From Thecaphora thlaspeos (lineage: Eukaryota > Basidiomycota > Ustilaginomycetes > Urocystidales > Glomosporiaceae), in contig UWYS01000004.1 of assembly GCA_900291925.1 (NCBI GenBank), forward strand, positions 1,054,001-1,118,000: DNA of 64,000 nt, read 5' to 3'. The notes beneath the pieces are model-generated. The model was not told the DNA's origin. It did no database searches and saw nothing but the letters and a program-made list of their open reading frames with translations. The translations under genes were made by a program, and so were the position numbers. Shown piece after piece: positions 54,363 to 64,000 of this stretch (position 1 is its first letter; the number at the start of each line of letters is the position of its first letter).

Positions 54363-56894
54363 ATGGCGCTGCAGAGCTCCTCTTCCCATAGACTCCGCCT
54401 CACCCCCACCCACAGCCGCACACCAGACGACGTCGACGTCGCAATCGAAATGCATTCGCCGCCCCCTCCAACAGACGCAGGTGCCAGACCACCGAACTGG
54501 CCAACTTCGACACACAACAGCAGAATCCACAACCACGATGTGCCAACATCCACCGGCGACGACTTTATATGGCGTGCCGTCGTCGTCGGCCTCGCAATAG
54601 GATGCCTGCTGTCCTTCACCAACCTCTACACGGGGCTTCAGTCCGGCTGGATTTCCATCATGAGTCTCCAGAGCGCCATACTCGGTTACGGCATCTTCAA
54701 GATCCTCCCCAAACATATCTCGCTTGCTGGATAGCGCTTCTTCTTCATGTCGACACCCTTCACGCCGGCCGAAAACGTCCTCGTACAGACGACCGCCGCC
54801 GCCATCGGTGTCATGCCCCTCAGCGCCGGCCTGGTCGGCATCATCCCGGCGCTGACAAAGCTCACCCCCGACAAGGACGGCTCGCCGCCCATCTTCCTCG
54901 GCGGGCTTCAGCTTCTCGGCTGGTTTTTTGCCCTCGCCTACTTTGGCGTCTTTTTCGCCAGCCCGCTGCGCGAGTCCATGATCATTCGCGAGAAGCTCGC
55001 CTTCCCTAGCAGCACCGCGACGGCCCACCTCATCTTGGTCCTCTACAATGTTCCCTTAGCGATAGAGCACCGTACTAAGGTGGAAACTTCCGACGGCCTC
55101 CGAGGCAGGCGGAGCATGCCGAGGGATGCAGAGAGGGCATCGCGGTCGAGCGACGAGCATTCGAGGCTGCTCGACGACGGCGATGCGGTCGGCGCTTCGG
55201 ACCACGAGCAGGAACACGTATTGCGGGGGAACGAAGGCTGGAAGGCCCTGATGTGGTCCTTTTCCGGCTCGGTGACCTTCACTGTAAGCCATTCTTCTCG
55301 GTCGCTCGTAAAGGGGCATGGTATGCTGTACTGCAACTGACGAGCACGGTCCGGTCCCCCCCTCTGAACTCTTACGACGACCCGGTCTTGCCCCGTTCAG
55401 ATCGCCTCGTACTTTGTGCCAGTGCTGTACGCAATGCCCCTGTTCGACCCCTTCTCGCCCCGCCACGATTTGGCAGCGACGTGGGGCTGGTGGTTCACGC
55501 CGTCGCTCAACTACGTCGGCCAGGGGATCATCATGGGCCTCCCGACGACCGTCAGCATGACGGCCGGCGCCGTCATTGGCTGGGCTGTCCTCAGCCCTCT
55601 TGCCCACTACTACGGCTGGGCGCCTGGCCATCCACTCGACAGCGAGGACGGCTCCAAAGGCTAGATCCTCTGGATTTCGCTCGCCATCATGTGCAGCGAG
55701 AGCGTCGTTGGCCTGGTGGCGCTGGTAGGAGCCAATGGACCCGGCGAGCTGAAGCAGTGGGTGTCGAAGCGAGATCGGAGAGGCTCGATAGCACCCTATA
55801 GCCGCTTGGACGGCGATAACGACGATCTCGATACCGATGGCGGCTCGGACGACGGCCGACATCGTCGGGCGCCGCCGGTCCCGCAGGACACCGAGCACGA
55901 GCCACCCCACCGGCTGACGCCGACGTCGTAGATCGTCCAGGGCCTCGCCGCCTCGACAGCCATCGCCATTTGGCTGATCTGGCTCGTCTTTGGGGCCGAA
56001 GGGATCCCGCCGTGGGCGACGTTGATCACAATCGTGTTGGCGTCGGCCTTTGCGGTCCTCGGCGTGCGTTCCCTTGGAATTGTGGACGTGAACCCGGTCG
56101 CGGGGATCGCCAAAGCGTCCCAGTTGTGTTTCGGGCGTCTACAGCCGGGTAACATCGTAGCGAACCTCGTCGCCGGCGGCATCTCCGAGGCGGGATCGAC
56201 GACAGCGGGCGAGCTGATGCAAGACTTCAAGACGGGCCATTTGGTCGGGGCGTCGCCGCGCGCCCAGTTCAAGGGACAGTTGATTGGGAGCATGGTTGGC
56301 ATCTTTGTCTCGTGCTTCGCATACCGGCTCTATACAGCGGCGTACGAGATCCCCGGCCCGCAGTTCTCCGCGTCGACGGCGGCCGTCTGGCTCAACATGG
56401 CGCGCCTCGTCAACAACGGCCACCTCCCGCCGCGGGCCGATGTGTTTATGGTGGCGTTTGGCGGCCTGTTTGCCATGACGGGTCTGCTGCAGACGCTGCT
56501 GTGCAAACGAACGCTGCGCGACGAGCAGAAGGGTCAGCGCGGCCCGACGACGTCGACATCGTCAAAGCTGGTGAAATGGATCCCCAGCGGGATCGCCTTT
56601 GCCGTGGGGATGCTCAACACGCCCAACTTTTCGCTCGCCCGGCTGGTGGGCGGGATCATTGCACACCTGTACGCCAAGCGGATGGCGAAGCAGAAAGGAG
56701 CCTCGAACATCGGTGGCGGGAACGGCGGCGGTGCCGGAGCACCGCTGGCGGGCATCCTGATCATCGTTGTGGCGAGCGGCTTTGTGCTGGGCGAGGGGGC
56801 GGCGAGCATCGTCGGGTTGCTGCTCAAGCAAAACGGCGTGGAGCCGCTGACCCGCTTCGGCTGCCGGGGCGGATGCTCGGGAGGGTGTGCCTAA
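54363..56894 (+). CDS. OPT-family transporter with three in-frame TAG codons (pseudogene or recoded)
   Basis: Two exons, 54363-55283 and 55401-56894 (intron 117 nt, GTAAGC...TTCAG, phase 0), give an 804-codon frame that matches the YGL114W-type oligopeptide transporter family from end to end. Segments include LLSFTNLYTGLQSGWISIMS, FTPAENVLVQTTAAAIGVMP, LAAGLVGIIPAL-like LSAGLVGIIPAL, WWFTPSLNYVGQGIIMGLPT, NPVAGIAKASQLCFG, NLVAGGISEAGSTTAGELMQ, DFKTGHLVGASPRAQFKGQL and a final GEGAASIVGLLLKQNGVEPL. Three TAG codons interrupt it, at 54732 (codon 124), 55662 (codon 395) and 55929 (codon 484). The second sits where the family usually has Trp (KG-stop-ILWISLAIM). No frameshift, TGA or TAA occurs. 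The family moves peptides or metal chelates across membranes with 12-16 helices. It may be a recent pseudogene or be corrected or read through in RNA. Confidence 0.75.
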
Positions 56895-57121
56895 GAGGGT
56901 GGGCCGCGCACAGTAGCCCGTCAGGCGTAACTGCTGGTCTGCTTGCCCGAGCCATCGTTGCTGCATCACGTTGTATGACCTTTCGAGCTAGGACCCTGTA
57001 CGATAGAGCTGCCGCTGTGGGGCTTCTGGACATTGTAATCGGTGCAAGTTCGTCGTTGGTGACTGACGAGCGCGATGCGTCGGCGTGAAATGTGTAGTGT
57101 GTCCGTTCTCCCCGTTGTGCC

Positions 57122-57162
<41 letters not shown>

Positions 57163-57752
57163 GGTCCTGTAAAGGGAAGAAGCACAGCGGGGGGCAGGGC
57201 TGGACGGGGGCGGTGTTGCTCTCAACGCGTCGCGAGTGCTCAGCGGCCGAGGAAAATAAAAAAGTGGAGTGGAGAAAGCGCGGGGGCTGCAGACCCTTCT
57301 TTGGCGCCGCTGCTCTCTCGTCTTCTCAGACCAAGACGTCCGACGCCTTGACCCACCCTCCGCCCTCCGCCGCGCCGCACTACGGCGGCTGCTTCCGACG
57401 ACTCTCCCTCTTGAACGGCTTTGAGCTTAACCTTGAAACTCGGGCTGCTCTTTCCGCCCCGCTTCCTACCACCACCGCCGCCACCATCACCACCACCATT
57501 ATCGCCTACGCCCACGCCTGCGCCGCACACGCTGCCACCACTATCTCGAGGCTACTCTGCCTCACCGGCACCCGCACCCACCGCTCATCAAGCCTTGCCC
57601 GAGCTAGCTTCCCTAGACCGTGCTGCGCCACTCTGCATCGCCTTGGGCTTGCCCTGCAGCGCACCCACTTTGGACGCCCTGCTCGAGCATTTTCCTCCTC
57701 TGAGACGCTAGAGGCCCGGGCAGACGAAACCATAGCGACGCCGGCCACGAGT
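56895..57752. other. Spacer between the OPT gene and TOP3
   Basis: This 858-nt region includes the OPT 3' UTR and the TOP3 promoter. A CT dinucleotide tract lies at 57124-57158. Open frames here are not supported by any family. Confidence 0.55.
57124..57158 (+). repeat. (CT)n microsatellite
   Basis: An uninterrupted CT run of about 17 units, one of three such tracts in the window (the others are near 28912 and 43522). Confidence 0.9.
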
Positions 57753-60700
57753 ATGAGGGCGAGGATACTCTGCGTGGCCGAGAAACGTGAGCAGCCAAGG
57801 CGCGCAGGCAGCGCAGTCGCATGTGGCAACGCCGAGACGCGGGAGCGCCCTGACGAAACGCAACTCACATTGTACCTCGCGCCACAGCATCCATCGCCAA
57901 GTCCATCACGTCCATCCTCTCCAACAACAGTTCGAGCAATGTGAGTCGTTGATTGGACCCCGTCTCGAGCGCTGGCACCTCCTTCTGACTCATCCCTACC
58001 CCCTCCGGTCTCGCGTCTTCCCCGCAGCGTCCCGGCAAGGACAAGTACTGCCGCAACTATGACTTTCAGTATCGGCTCCCCAACTTTGGAGGCCAGGTCG
58101 ACATGACCATGACCTCGGTCCGCGGCCACCTGACCGAGATCGACTTTGGCGAAGACCACCGCAAGTGGCACACCTGCGACCCGGCCGCCCTGTTCGACGC
58201 ACCCGTCGAGACTAAGCTCAGCAGGGATGGCGCCGCGATCGGCCTCAACCTCCGCAACGAGGCTCGCGGCGCCGCGGCCCTCATGATCTGGACCGATTGC
58301 GATCGGGAGGGCGAGCACATCGGCGCCGAGATCGTCACAGAGTGTCGCAAGGTCAGCAGGAACATCAAGGTCCTCCGGGCGAGGTTCAGCGCTATCATCG
58401 CAAAGTGAGCGCGAGTCGGATCATCGCCATAGGATGCGTTCGTCTCTGACTATACCAATCCCCATCGTGCTCCCTCGGCGCCCCTCACCCTCAGCCAGAT
58501 CCACCAGGCCTGCCAGAACACGATCGAGCTCGACTGGCTCTCGGCCGACGCGGTCGAGGTGCGGATACAGCTCGACCTCCGCATCGGCGCGGCCTTCACC
58601 CGCATGCAGACGATGAGCCTCCAGTTGCGTGTTCCGGAGCTCAACGAGGCCAAGCAGGTCATCAGCTACGGTAGGTCGAGGCGGAGGCGGAGCTGAACGG
58701 ACGGCCGGTCTGGCATCGTCGCTATGCTGGGCTGACGCTGCCGCCGACAATTGACCGCCTCTGCTCTTCGTGCGACCTCCCTCCCGGGAAAAGGCCCCTG
58801 CCAGTTCCCCACGCTCGGATTCGTCGTCGACCGCTACGAAAAGGTAATCAACTTTGTCCCCGAGCCGTTCTGGTTCCTTTCGGTCACAAAATACCGCACT
58901 CTGCAAGGAGCCGACCCGACGCCAGACGACGACCCGGCAGACGTCAAGGCGGTTATCTTCACGTGGGACCGCGGCCACCTCTTCGACCGGACCACCGTCG
59001 AGGTGCTGCACGAAGGCTGCACCGACGTGCCGCTGGCCACCGTCTACAAGGTCGTTAGCAAGCAGACGAAGAAGTGGAAGCCCTACCCGCTGACGACGGT
59101 CGAGCTGCAAAAGTCCGGATCGAGGCTGCTGCGTCTTGCGCCTAAGAAAATCCTCGATGTGAGCTTCTGCGCCTGGTCCTTATTAGCCATCTTCCCGTAC
59201 GGAAGCTGACGCACCATGTCGCCTCGTACTAACCTATTCGCTTTTACACGCACCCCTTCCATCAGGCGGCCGAGGCGCTCTACCAAAAGGGGTTCCTCTC
59301 CTACCCGCGGACCGAGACGGACCAGTTTGACAAGGACTTTGACTTCCAGAGCCTGATCCAGAAGCAGACGAGCGATTCGCAGTGGGGTGCCATCGCCCAG
59401 CGCCTGGTCGACGGCGAGTTTGAGCGGCCGCGCAACGGCAAGAAGAACGACAAGGCGCACCCTCCCATCCACCCGATCGCCCACGCCAACGGCCTCAGCG
59501 GCGACGAGAAACGCGTCTACGACTACGTTACGCGGCGCTTCCTCGGCAGCTGCTGGAAGGACGCGCTTGGTCGCCAGACGACGGTCGAGATCGACATTGC
59601 CCGCGAGAAGTTCAAGGCATCCGGTGAGTCTGGAGCAGCAGCCGACGGTCGTCAACCAGCCTGATCGCCTCCCTTCGCTGACGTTCGCGGCCCTCCTCTT
59701 GCGATCGCCCTTCTTGCCGCCTCGCACTCTGCAGGCCTGATCGTGCAGCAGCGCAATTTCCTCGAGGTCTGCACGTACGAACGGTGGGAAGGGACGATCC
59801 TGCCGAAGTTTTTCGAGGGCGAGCAGTTCATCCCGACGACGTGCGAGCTCAAGCAGGGCTCCACCAGCCGGCCGAAGCTGCTGACCGAGGCGGACCTGGT
59901 CAACCTGATGGACAAGAACGGGATAGGTGAGCAGCCGCGTTTGGCCACAAGATGGAGTACATCATCGCATCTCATGCGCAGCCGCCGCTCACATTTGCGA
60001 TACTCCTTCTCCTGTGCGCCGGACCGCAACCAGGCACCGACGCGACGATCGCCGAACACATCGCCAAGGTTATCGACCGGAACTACGTCATGAAGGTACA
60101 AGAGGGCAGGACGACCTACCTCGTGCCGTCGACTCTCGGCATCGGACTGGTCGAAGGATACAATCGCATCAACTTTGATAAGAGCCTCAGCAAGCCGCTG
60201 CTGCGACGCGAGGTGAGCAGGGTTGCCGTCACGGCGGCGCGAGGAGGTCTCGTAACGATGCTAACGTCGGTGCTCCCTTTGCGCACCGCCTCTTTACCTG
60301 GTCCCAATTTGCCAGACCGAATACCGCATGTCGCTGATCTGCGCAGGTCAGAGGACAAAGCAAGAGACGATCAACGAGAGTATCGAAGAGTATCGCTCCG
60401 TCTACGCAATAGCCAAGCGCGACTTCAACACTATCATCGATGTGAGCAGGCGAGCGGGCGATCGCCCGTCCGGGATTGCTTTCTGCCGGTCTTGCAAGGG
60501 CACTGATGCTGAAACCTAGCCCGCTCTGCTGATCTCACGCCGGTACGATAGGCCGTGACGCGCTACCTTCGGGACCCTAACGCGGGGCAGGAGGCGAGGG
60601 CGGCTCAGCTGGCCGACGACGGCGACGATGGCGACGATGGTGGCGACGATTTCAACGACGAGGACTTCCGAGGGCCCGATCCAGGGCCGGGACCCGGGCC

Positions 60701-62152
60701 TAGAGCTCGGGCGGCAAGGGGCGGCGCCCGCAGGGGTTCGGGTACGACTACGCGTGGAGCAGCAAGGACGAGGAGGGATGGCGGGACTGCGGCGGCGCCC
60801 AGACCACGCCCGGCCGCTGCGAGAAACCAGGCCAGAGGTGAGCATGCAGCGAGACCTTCGGAGACGGTGGTTGGACCATGCTCGGACCGGTAAAGGCTGA
60901 TCGCCTGATCTGCCTTTTCCTTCATCGACGCAGAGAATGACGACGATCTCGACGACGATGATGATTCGAGCGATGGTGAATTCGGAGTATCGAGCGCGCC
61001 CACAGCCAGAAGATGGGCGACGAACGGAACGGCAGCATCAACGAGCAACAACAGAGACACCGGCTCAGCGACGACGGGCGCTCGGCCCGCTGGCAGCGGC
61101 AATGGAGGCGGCGGCGGTCGGGGTTGCGAGTGTGGCCAGCCGGCCGTCGAACGGACGGTCTCCAAGGCAGGCCCCAACACGGGCCGAAAGTTCCTCTGCT
61201 GCTCGAAGCGCAGCGACGAGGGGCGATGCGACTTTTTCGAGTGGTGCGACGGCCCCTTTGGCGGACCGAGTAGCGACGCTGCCGGACCGAGTCGCGTGAC
61301 ACCGGCCAAACGAGCTCAGGTACGTTCCTCGCACGTCAGTCCGTCTGTGCGTGCATTGCGCGCACAAGTGAGCTTTCTCGTCGACTGTCGAGGCTACGCT
61401 GACAACCGTCTGTGTCCTCGTTCCGCTAGCCCGAATCCGACGGCGAAGATGGCTGGTCGTCGCGGATGCACACACAGATGACGTTTTGCACTCGCGGATC
61501 GGATGCCCCACGTTGCGAGTGCGACCTGGAGGCGAAGCTGCAGACCGTCTTCAAAGAGGGGCCGAACAAAGGGCGTAAGTTCTACGCCTGCACAAAGGAG
61601 TCGGTCCGGTTGAGGTGAGCTGCGAGCGAAGCTTTGACAGGTCGTTGGGATGCTGATCACGAGCTGATCCATGTCGACATGTCTGGTCGATGCAGATGTC
61701 GCTTCTTTGAGTGGGTGGACGAGTCCGACGCACCGGCAACGACGTCTGGCGGCAGCGGCGGAGGAGGGGGAGGGGGAGGGGGAGGATGCTTCCAGTGCGG
61801 CGAAAAGGGACATTGGGCCAGCGACTGTCCCAATCCCAACGGCGGAGGAAGAGGCAAAGGCCGATCGAGCGGCAGCTCCTCTAGCCTGGCTCGTGGGCGC
61901 GGACGAGGCGGCGGCAGCGGAACGAAATCAGGCGAATGCTTCAAGTGCGGCCAGGCGGGGCATTGGTCGTCTGACTGGTGAGTCTCTCTTTCTCCCTCTC
62001 GCCATAGACCGACACATGGCCAATCTCTCCGATTCACTTGTAGATCTCCACTGCGGACGTTTTGGGACGGGGTGTTCCCCCGGTTAGCATGAGACTTGAC
62101 GCTCAACGCTCTTGCTATTTCGTCTGACGTTGTTTGCAGTCCGAATCAATGA
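57753..62152 (+). CDS. TOP3: DNA topoisomerase III with GRF and CCHC zinc fingers
   Basis: Fourteen exons: 57753-57786, 57888-57940, 58028-58404, 58495-58670, 58794-59158, 59266-59623, 59735-59926, 60034-60212, 60316-60441, 60552-60837, 60934-61319, 61430-61614, 61696-61977 and 62140-62152. The product is 1003 residues with every junction in frame. The TOPRIM fold starts MRARILCVAEKPSIAKSIT and contains MIWTDCDREGEHIG. The catalytic tyrosine is Tyr348 in GFLSYPRTETDQF. SYGPCQFPTLGFVVDRYEK and TEADLVNLMDKNGIGTDATI are further type IA landmarks. An acidic and Gly/Arg-rich linker leads to two GRF zinc fingers (CECGQ...CDFFEW near 780-825 and CECD...CRFFEW near 875-925) and two zinc knuckles (CFQCGEKGHWASDC and CFKCGQAGHWSSDC). 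TOP3 partners a RecQ helicase and RMI1 to dissolve recombination intermediates. Intron 4 uses an AAG acceptor. Confidence 0.95.
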
Positions 62153-63837
62153 AAGAAACGTCGAGCATGACAAAAGAGGACAGACAAGCTTATGTGGGTC
62201 GATCATGACGAAGATCCGGGCGGACGTTCGACAAAGGAAGTTCGGAGGGCGTCAAGAGAGAAGAGACGTGAATGGCACACGTCGTATCGCATCGCATCGA
62301 TCGACGGGACGATGCCGAGCAAGTTTGTTTTTGCAGTTTACGTACTGATCTCGACAAGGACGACGACGACGACGACGATGCATGTGACGAGCAAAGAACA
62401 GAATTACAAATTCATGATTCTATCTCGATTCGACCTCGTGCTTGTGCGTGGCGTAGTGTGAACAGCATTGACGGGTAACGGTGCAAGACATCGTGCGTTG
62501 CTACAACTGTACCGTCATGCGACGGCGATGAACAGGAAACGATGCAAAGAAAGATGGTGCAAAGAAAGATGAGTCGACTGTAGGTGTGGTACTGTAGACA
62601 GCGGACGCGGATCAGGGTACGGCACGGTATCCGATGGTGCGTGGAAGGTCGTTGTATGTGGGCTCATCGGACAGCCGTCTTGCGCCGTGCATCGACCGAG
62701 CGATCTACGAGAGAGAGGAGCCTCTCTGTGCCCCGCTGCGCCTGCTCGCTCAACGATGATTTACAGCGGATAGAGCGATTTCGAATGACCCGGGTGTTGC
62801 AGTTTGTACATGATTAAGTGGTACTGTACCGTACTGTAGTGTGGCCGACGCTCGGGAGATTTCAAGGTGAAACTCGCTTTCTCGCTGCTTGCGATGTGCT
62901 CCGCAATGCAGCGCAAAGCACGGCTACAGTACACGCCGGCAAAGCGCCGACAGATAGAAAGTTTAAATTTGTTTTTCTGAAAGAAAAAAAATTGAAATAA
63001 AAGTTAAAAGTTGAGCGAGCAGGGCGGGGCGGGTCGGATTAGCGGACTGGCGGACTGGCGGGAGAGAGCGAGTTTTTCTTGCCCGAGAGAGAGGTGCGGG
63101 CGGACAGGGCGGGGAAAAGGCGAGCGTGAAGGATGGGCCCCTTTTCAGGTCCCCAATAAACGGCCCTGACGACGTTGGGCCCAGCGTCACGGCGAGGCGA
63201 CGCACGCTTAGACTCTGCCTCGAAGTTTCGCTCGTCAGCCGGAGCTCTCCGCTGCGCCCATATCGCCATCACCAGCAGAGTGTAGCGCCAGCGGCAGCCA
63301 ACCTCGCTCGCTCCCTCCTCTGTCCAAGCTGCCCTGCCTATTCAGACAATTCAAGATCTGTCTACGCTGGCCTTGGACGCACGCACGCACGCACGCTCGC
63401 CAGCTTCCGATATCGGCACCGGCACCGGCCCCGGCCCTTGTCCTTCGCCCTACTCTACAGAGTCACACACCCTAGGCCAGCCCTGTAGCACCGGCCAGAC
63501 AGAGTCTGCTGCCGGCAGACGACAGCGCAGCTTCACAAGCCAAGCCGCCTTCGCGCGTCTTGCGACCCACCATCCACGCTCCCCTCCTCCCACTACACAT
63601 CACTCGGCTCTCCCGACCAACCAACGCCTGCTGGCGCAATCATCTCGCTAGCTCTTCATCCCCGCCCTCACCATCACCCCTCGCTCAGTCTCCACGGATC
63701 CCCTCGAAAACCGCAACCGCAACCGCACCCGCATCCATTCACCCCCCCTCCCCCTCCCTCTGTGCCGTGTGCCCACCAAGCCTTGGCCGAGCGCATAGGC
63801 GGCGCCGACACTGCCTGCGCCATCGTCCAACCACGCC
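62153..63837. other. Intergenic region and leader of the last gene
   Basis: About 1.7 kb. The part near TOP3 carries its 3' UTR and four copies of the TACTGTA/TACAGTA word (62590, 62822, 62832, 62925). An AT-rich patch lies at 62955-63010. From about 63200 the plus strand becomes C-rich with CGCACG repeats near 63379-63396, typical of a long fungal 5' leader. No other gene is visible. Confidence 0.5.
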
Positions 63838-64000
63838 ATGATGCAAAACAGCCCCGCTCTTCACACCACGCCCGGTCACTCCACCGGCACGCCCACAGGC
63901 TCCTTTGCCATCGACTCCTTTGACTTCGGCTCGTCCGACTTTTCCCTCCCTACCAGCCTCGACGATCTGCCCATCTTCACCAATCATCCGGCCAACTCTT
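63838..64000 (+). CDS. Unknown protein, first exon (3' partial)
   Basis: Two adjacent ATGs (63838 and 63841) open a frame, MMQNSPALHTTPGHSTGTPT followed by FAIDSFDFGSSDFSLPTSLD, which runs off the window end. Acidic and aromatic residues among Ser/Thr/Pro recall a transcriptional activation region, but 54 residues are too few for identification. The C-rich leader upstream supports a real start. Confidence 0.6.
   Translation, partial: MMQNSPALHTTPGHSTGTPTGSFAIDSFDFGSSDFSLPTSLDDLPIFTNHPANS

Noticed and set aside
54732..55931. The three TAGs of the OPT gene as splice acceptors
   Set aside because: TAG can end an intron, but the sequence just before the first two is conserved family sequence, no suitable donor precedes any of them, and one implied intron would be under 50 nt.
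1..64000. CRISPR arrays, prokaryotic operons, insertion sequences
   Set aside because: The sequence is eukaryotic nuclear DNA with spliceosomal introns; no spaced direct repeats, transposase or integrase frames were seen.

Overview
The window reads as a GC-rich basidiomycete nuclear chromosome. Genes are mostly dense, on both strands, with short GT-AG introns of about 85-150 nt, usually 0-6 per gene but 13 in TOP3. Many proteins carry low-complexity acidic, Ala- or Ser-rich tails. Protein content (SIN3, a class I HDAC, HAS1, UTP21, RPN6, TOP3, a WOPR regulator, a DUF2408 protein) and intron style fit a fungus, most likely Ustilaginomycotina or a relative. The class-level placement is an inference from style, not from a marker.

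Layout. 1-6.2 kb: the 3' part of a TFIIIC zinc-finger subunit, a class I glutamine amidotransferase, a DnaJ-X co-chaperone and a U2 snRNA gene. 6.5-14.7 kb: a class I histone deacetylase and the co-repressor scaffold SIN3, in tandem on the minus strand. 16.3-21.7 kb: HAS1 and UTP21, two small-subunit ribosome biogenesis genes that diverge from one promoter. 22.1-24.0 kb: a low-complexity protein I do not recognise. 24-39 kb: a gene-poor tract with a polyglutamine-type CAG/CAA repeat, two truncated and frameshifted genes joined head to head (an FAD monooxygenase and a GPR1/FUN34 acetate transporter), and one intact WOPR-domain transcription factor with a 6.4 kb gene-free upstream region. 39-47 kb: a NUP2/NUP50-like nucleoporin with a Ran-binding domain, and a seven-exon DUF2408 protein. 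47.8-57 kb: an HMT1/ABCB6-type ABC transporter, the proteasome lid subunit RPN6, and an OPT-family transporter whose frame is preserved throughout except for three in-frame TAG codons. 57.7-62.2 kb: a 14-exon DNA topoisomerase III with two GRF zinc fingers and two zinc knuckles. The window ends inside the first exon of a further gene.

How they fit together. Most genes are housekeeping: Pol III transcription, splicing, chromatin, ribosome assembly, nuclear transport, proteasome, genome stability. The striking parts are the OPT gene with three TAGs (Trp or Gln codons lost, or possibly recoded in RNA), the HDAC-SIN3 neighbour pair, the HAS1-UTP21 divergent pair, the decayed gene pair at 27.5-29.4 kb and the long regulatory-looking space around the WOPR gene. 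Splice sites were assigned by eye from donor, acceptor, reading-frame and family agreement. No transcript data were available.
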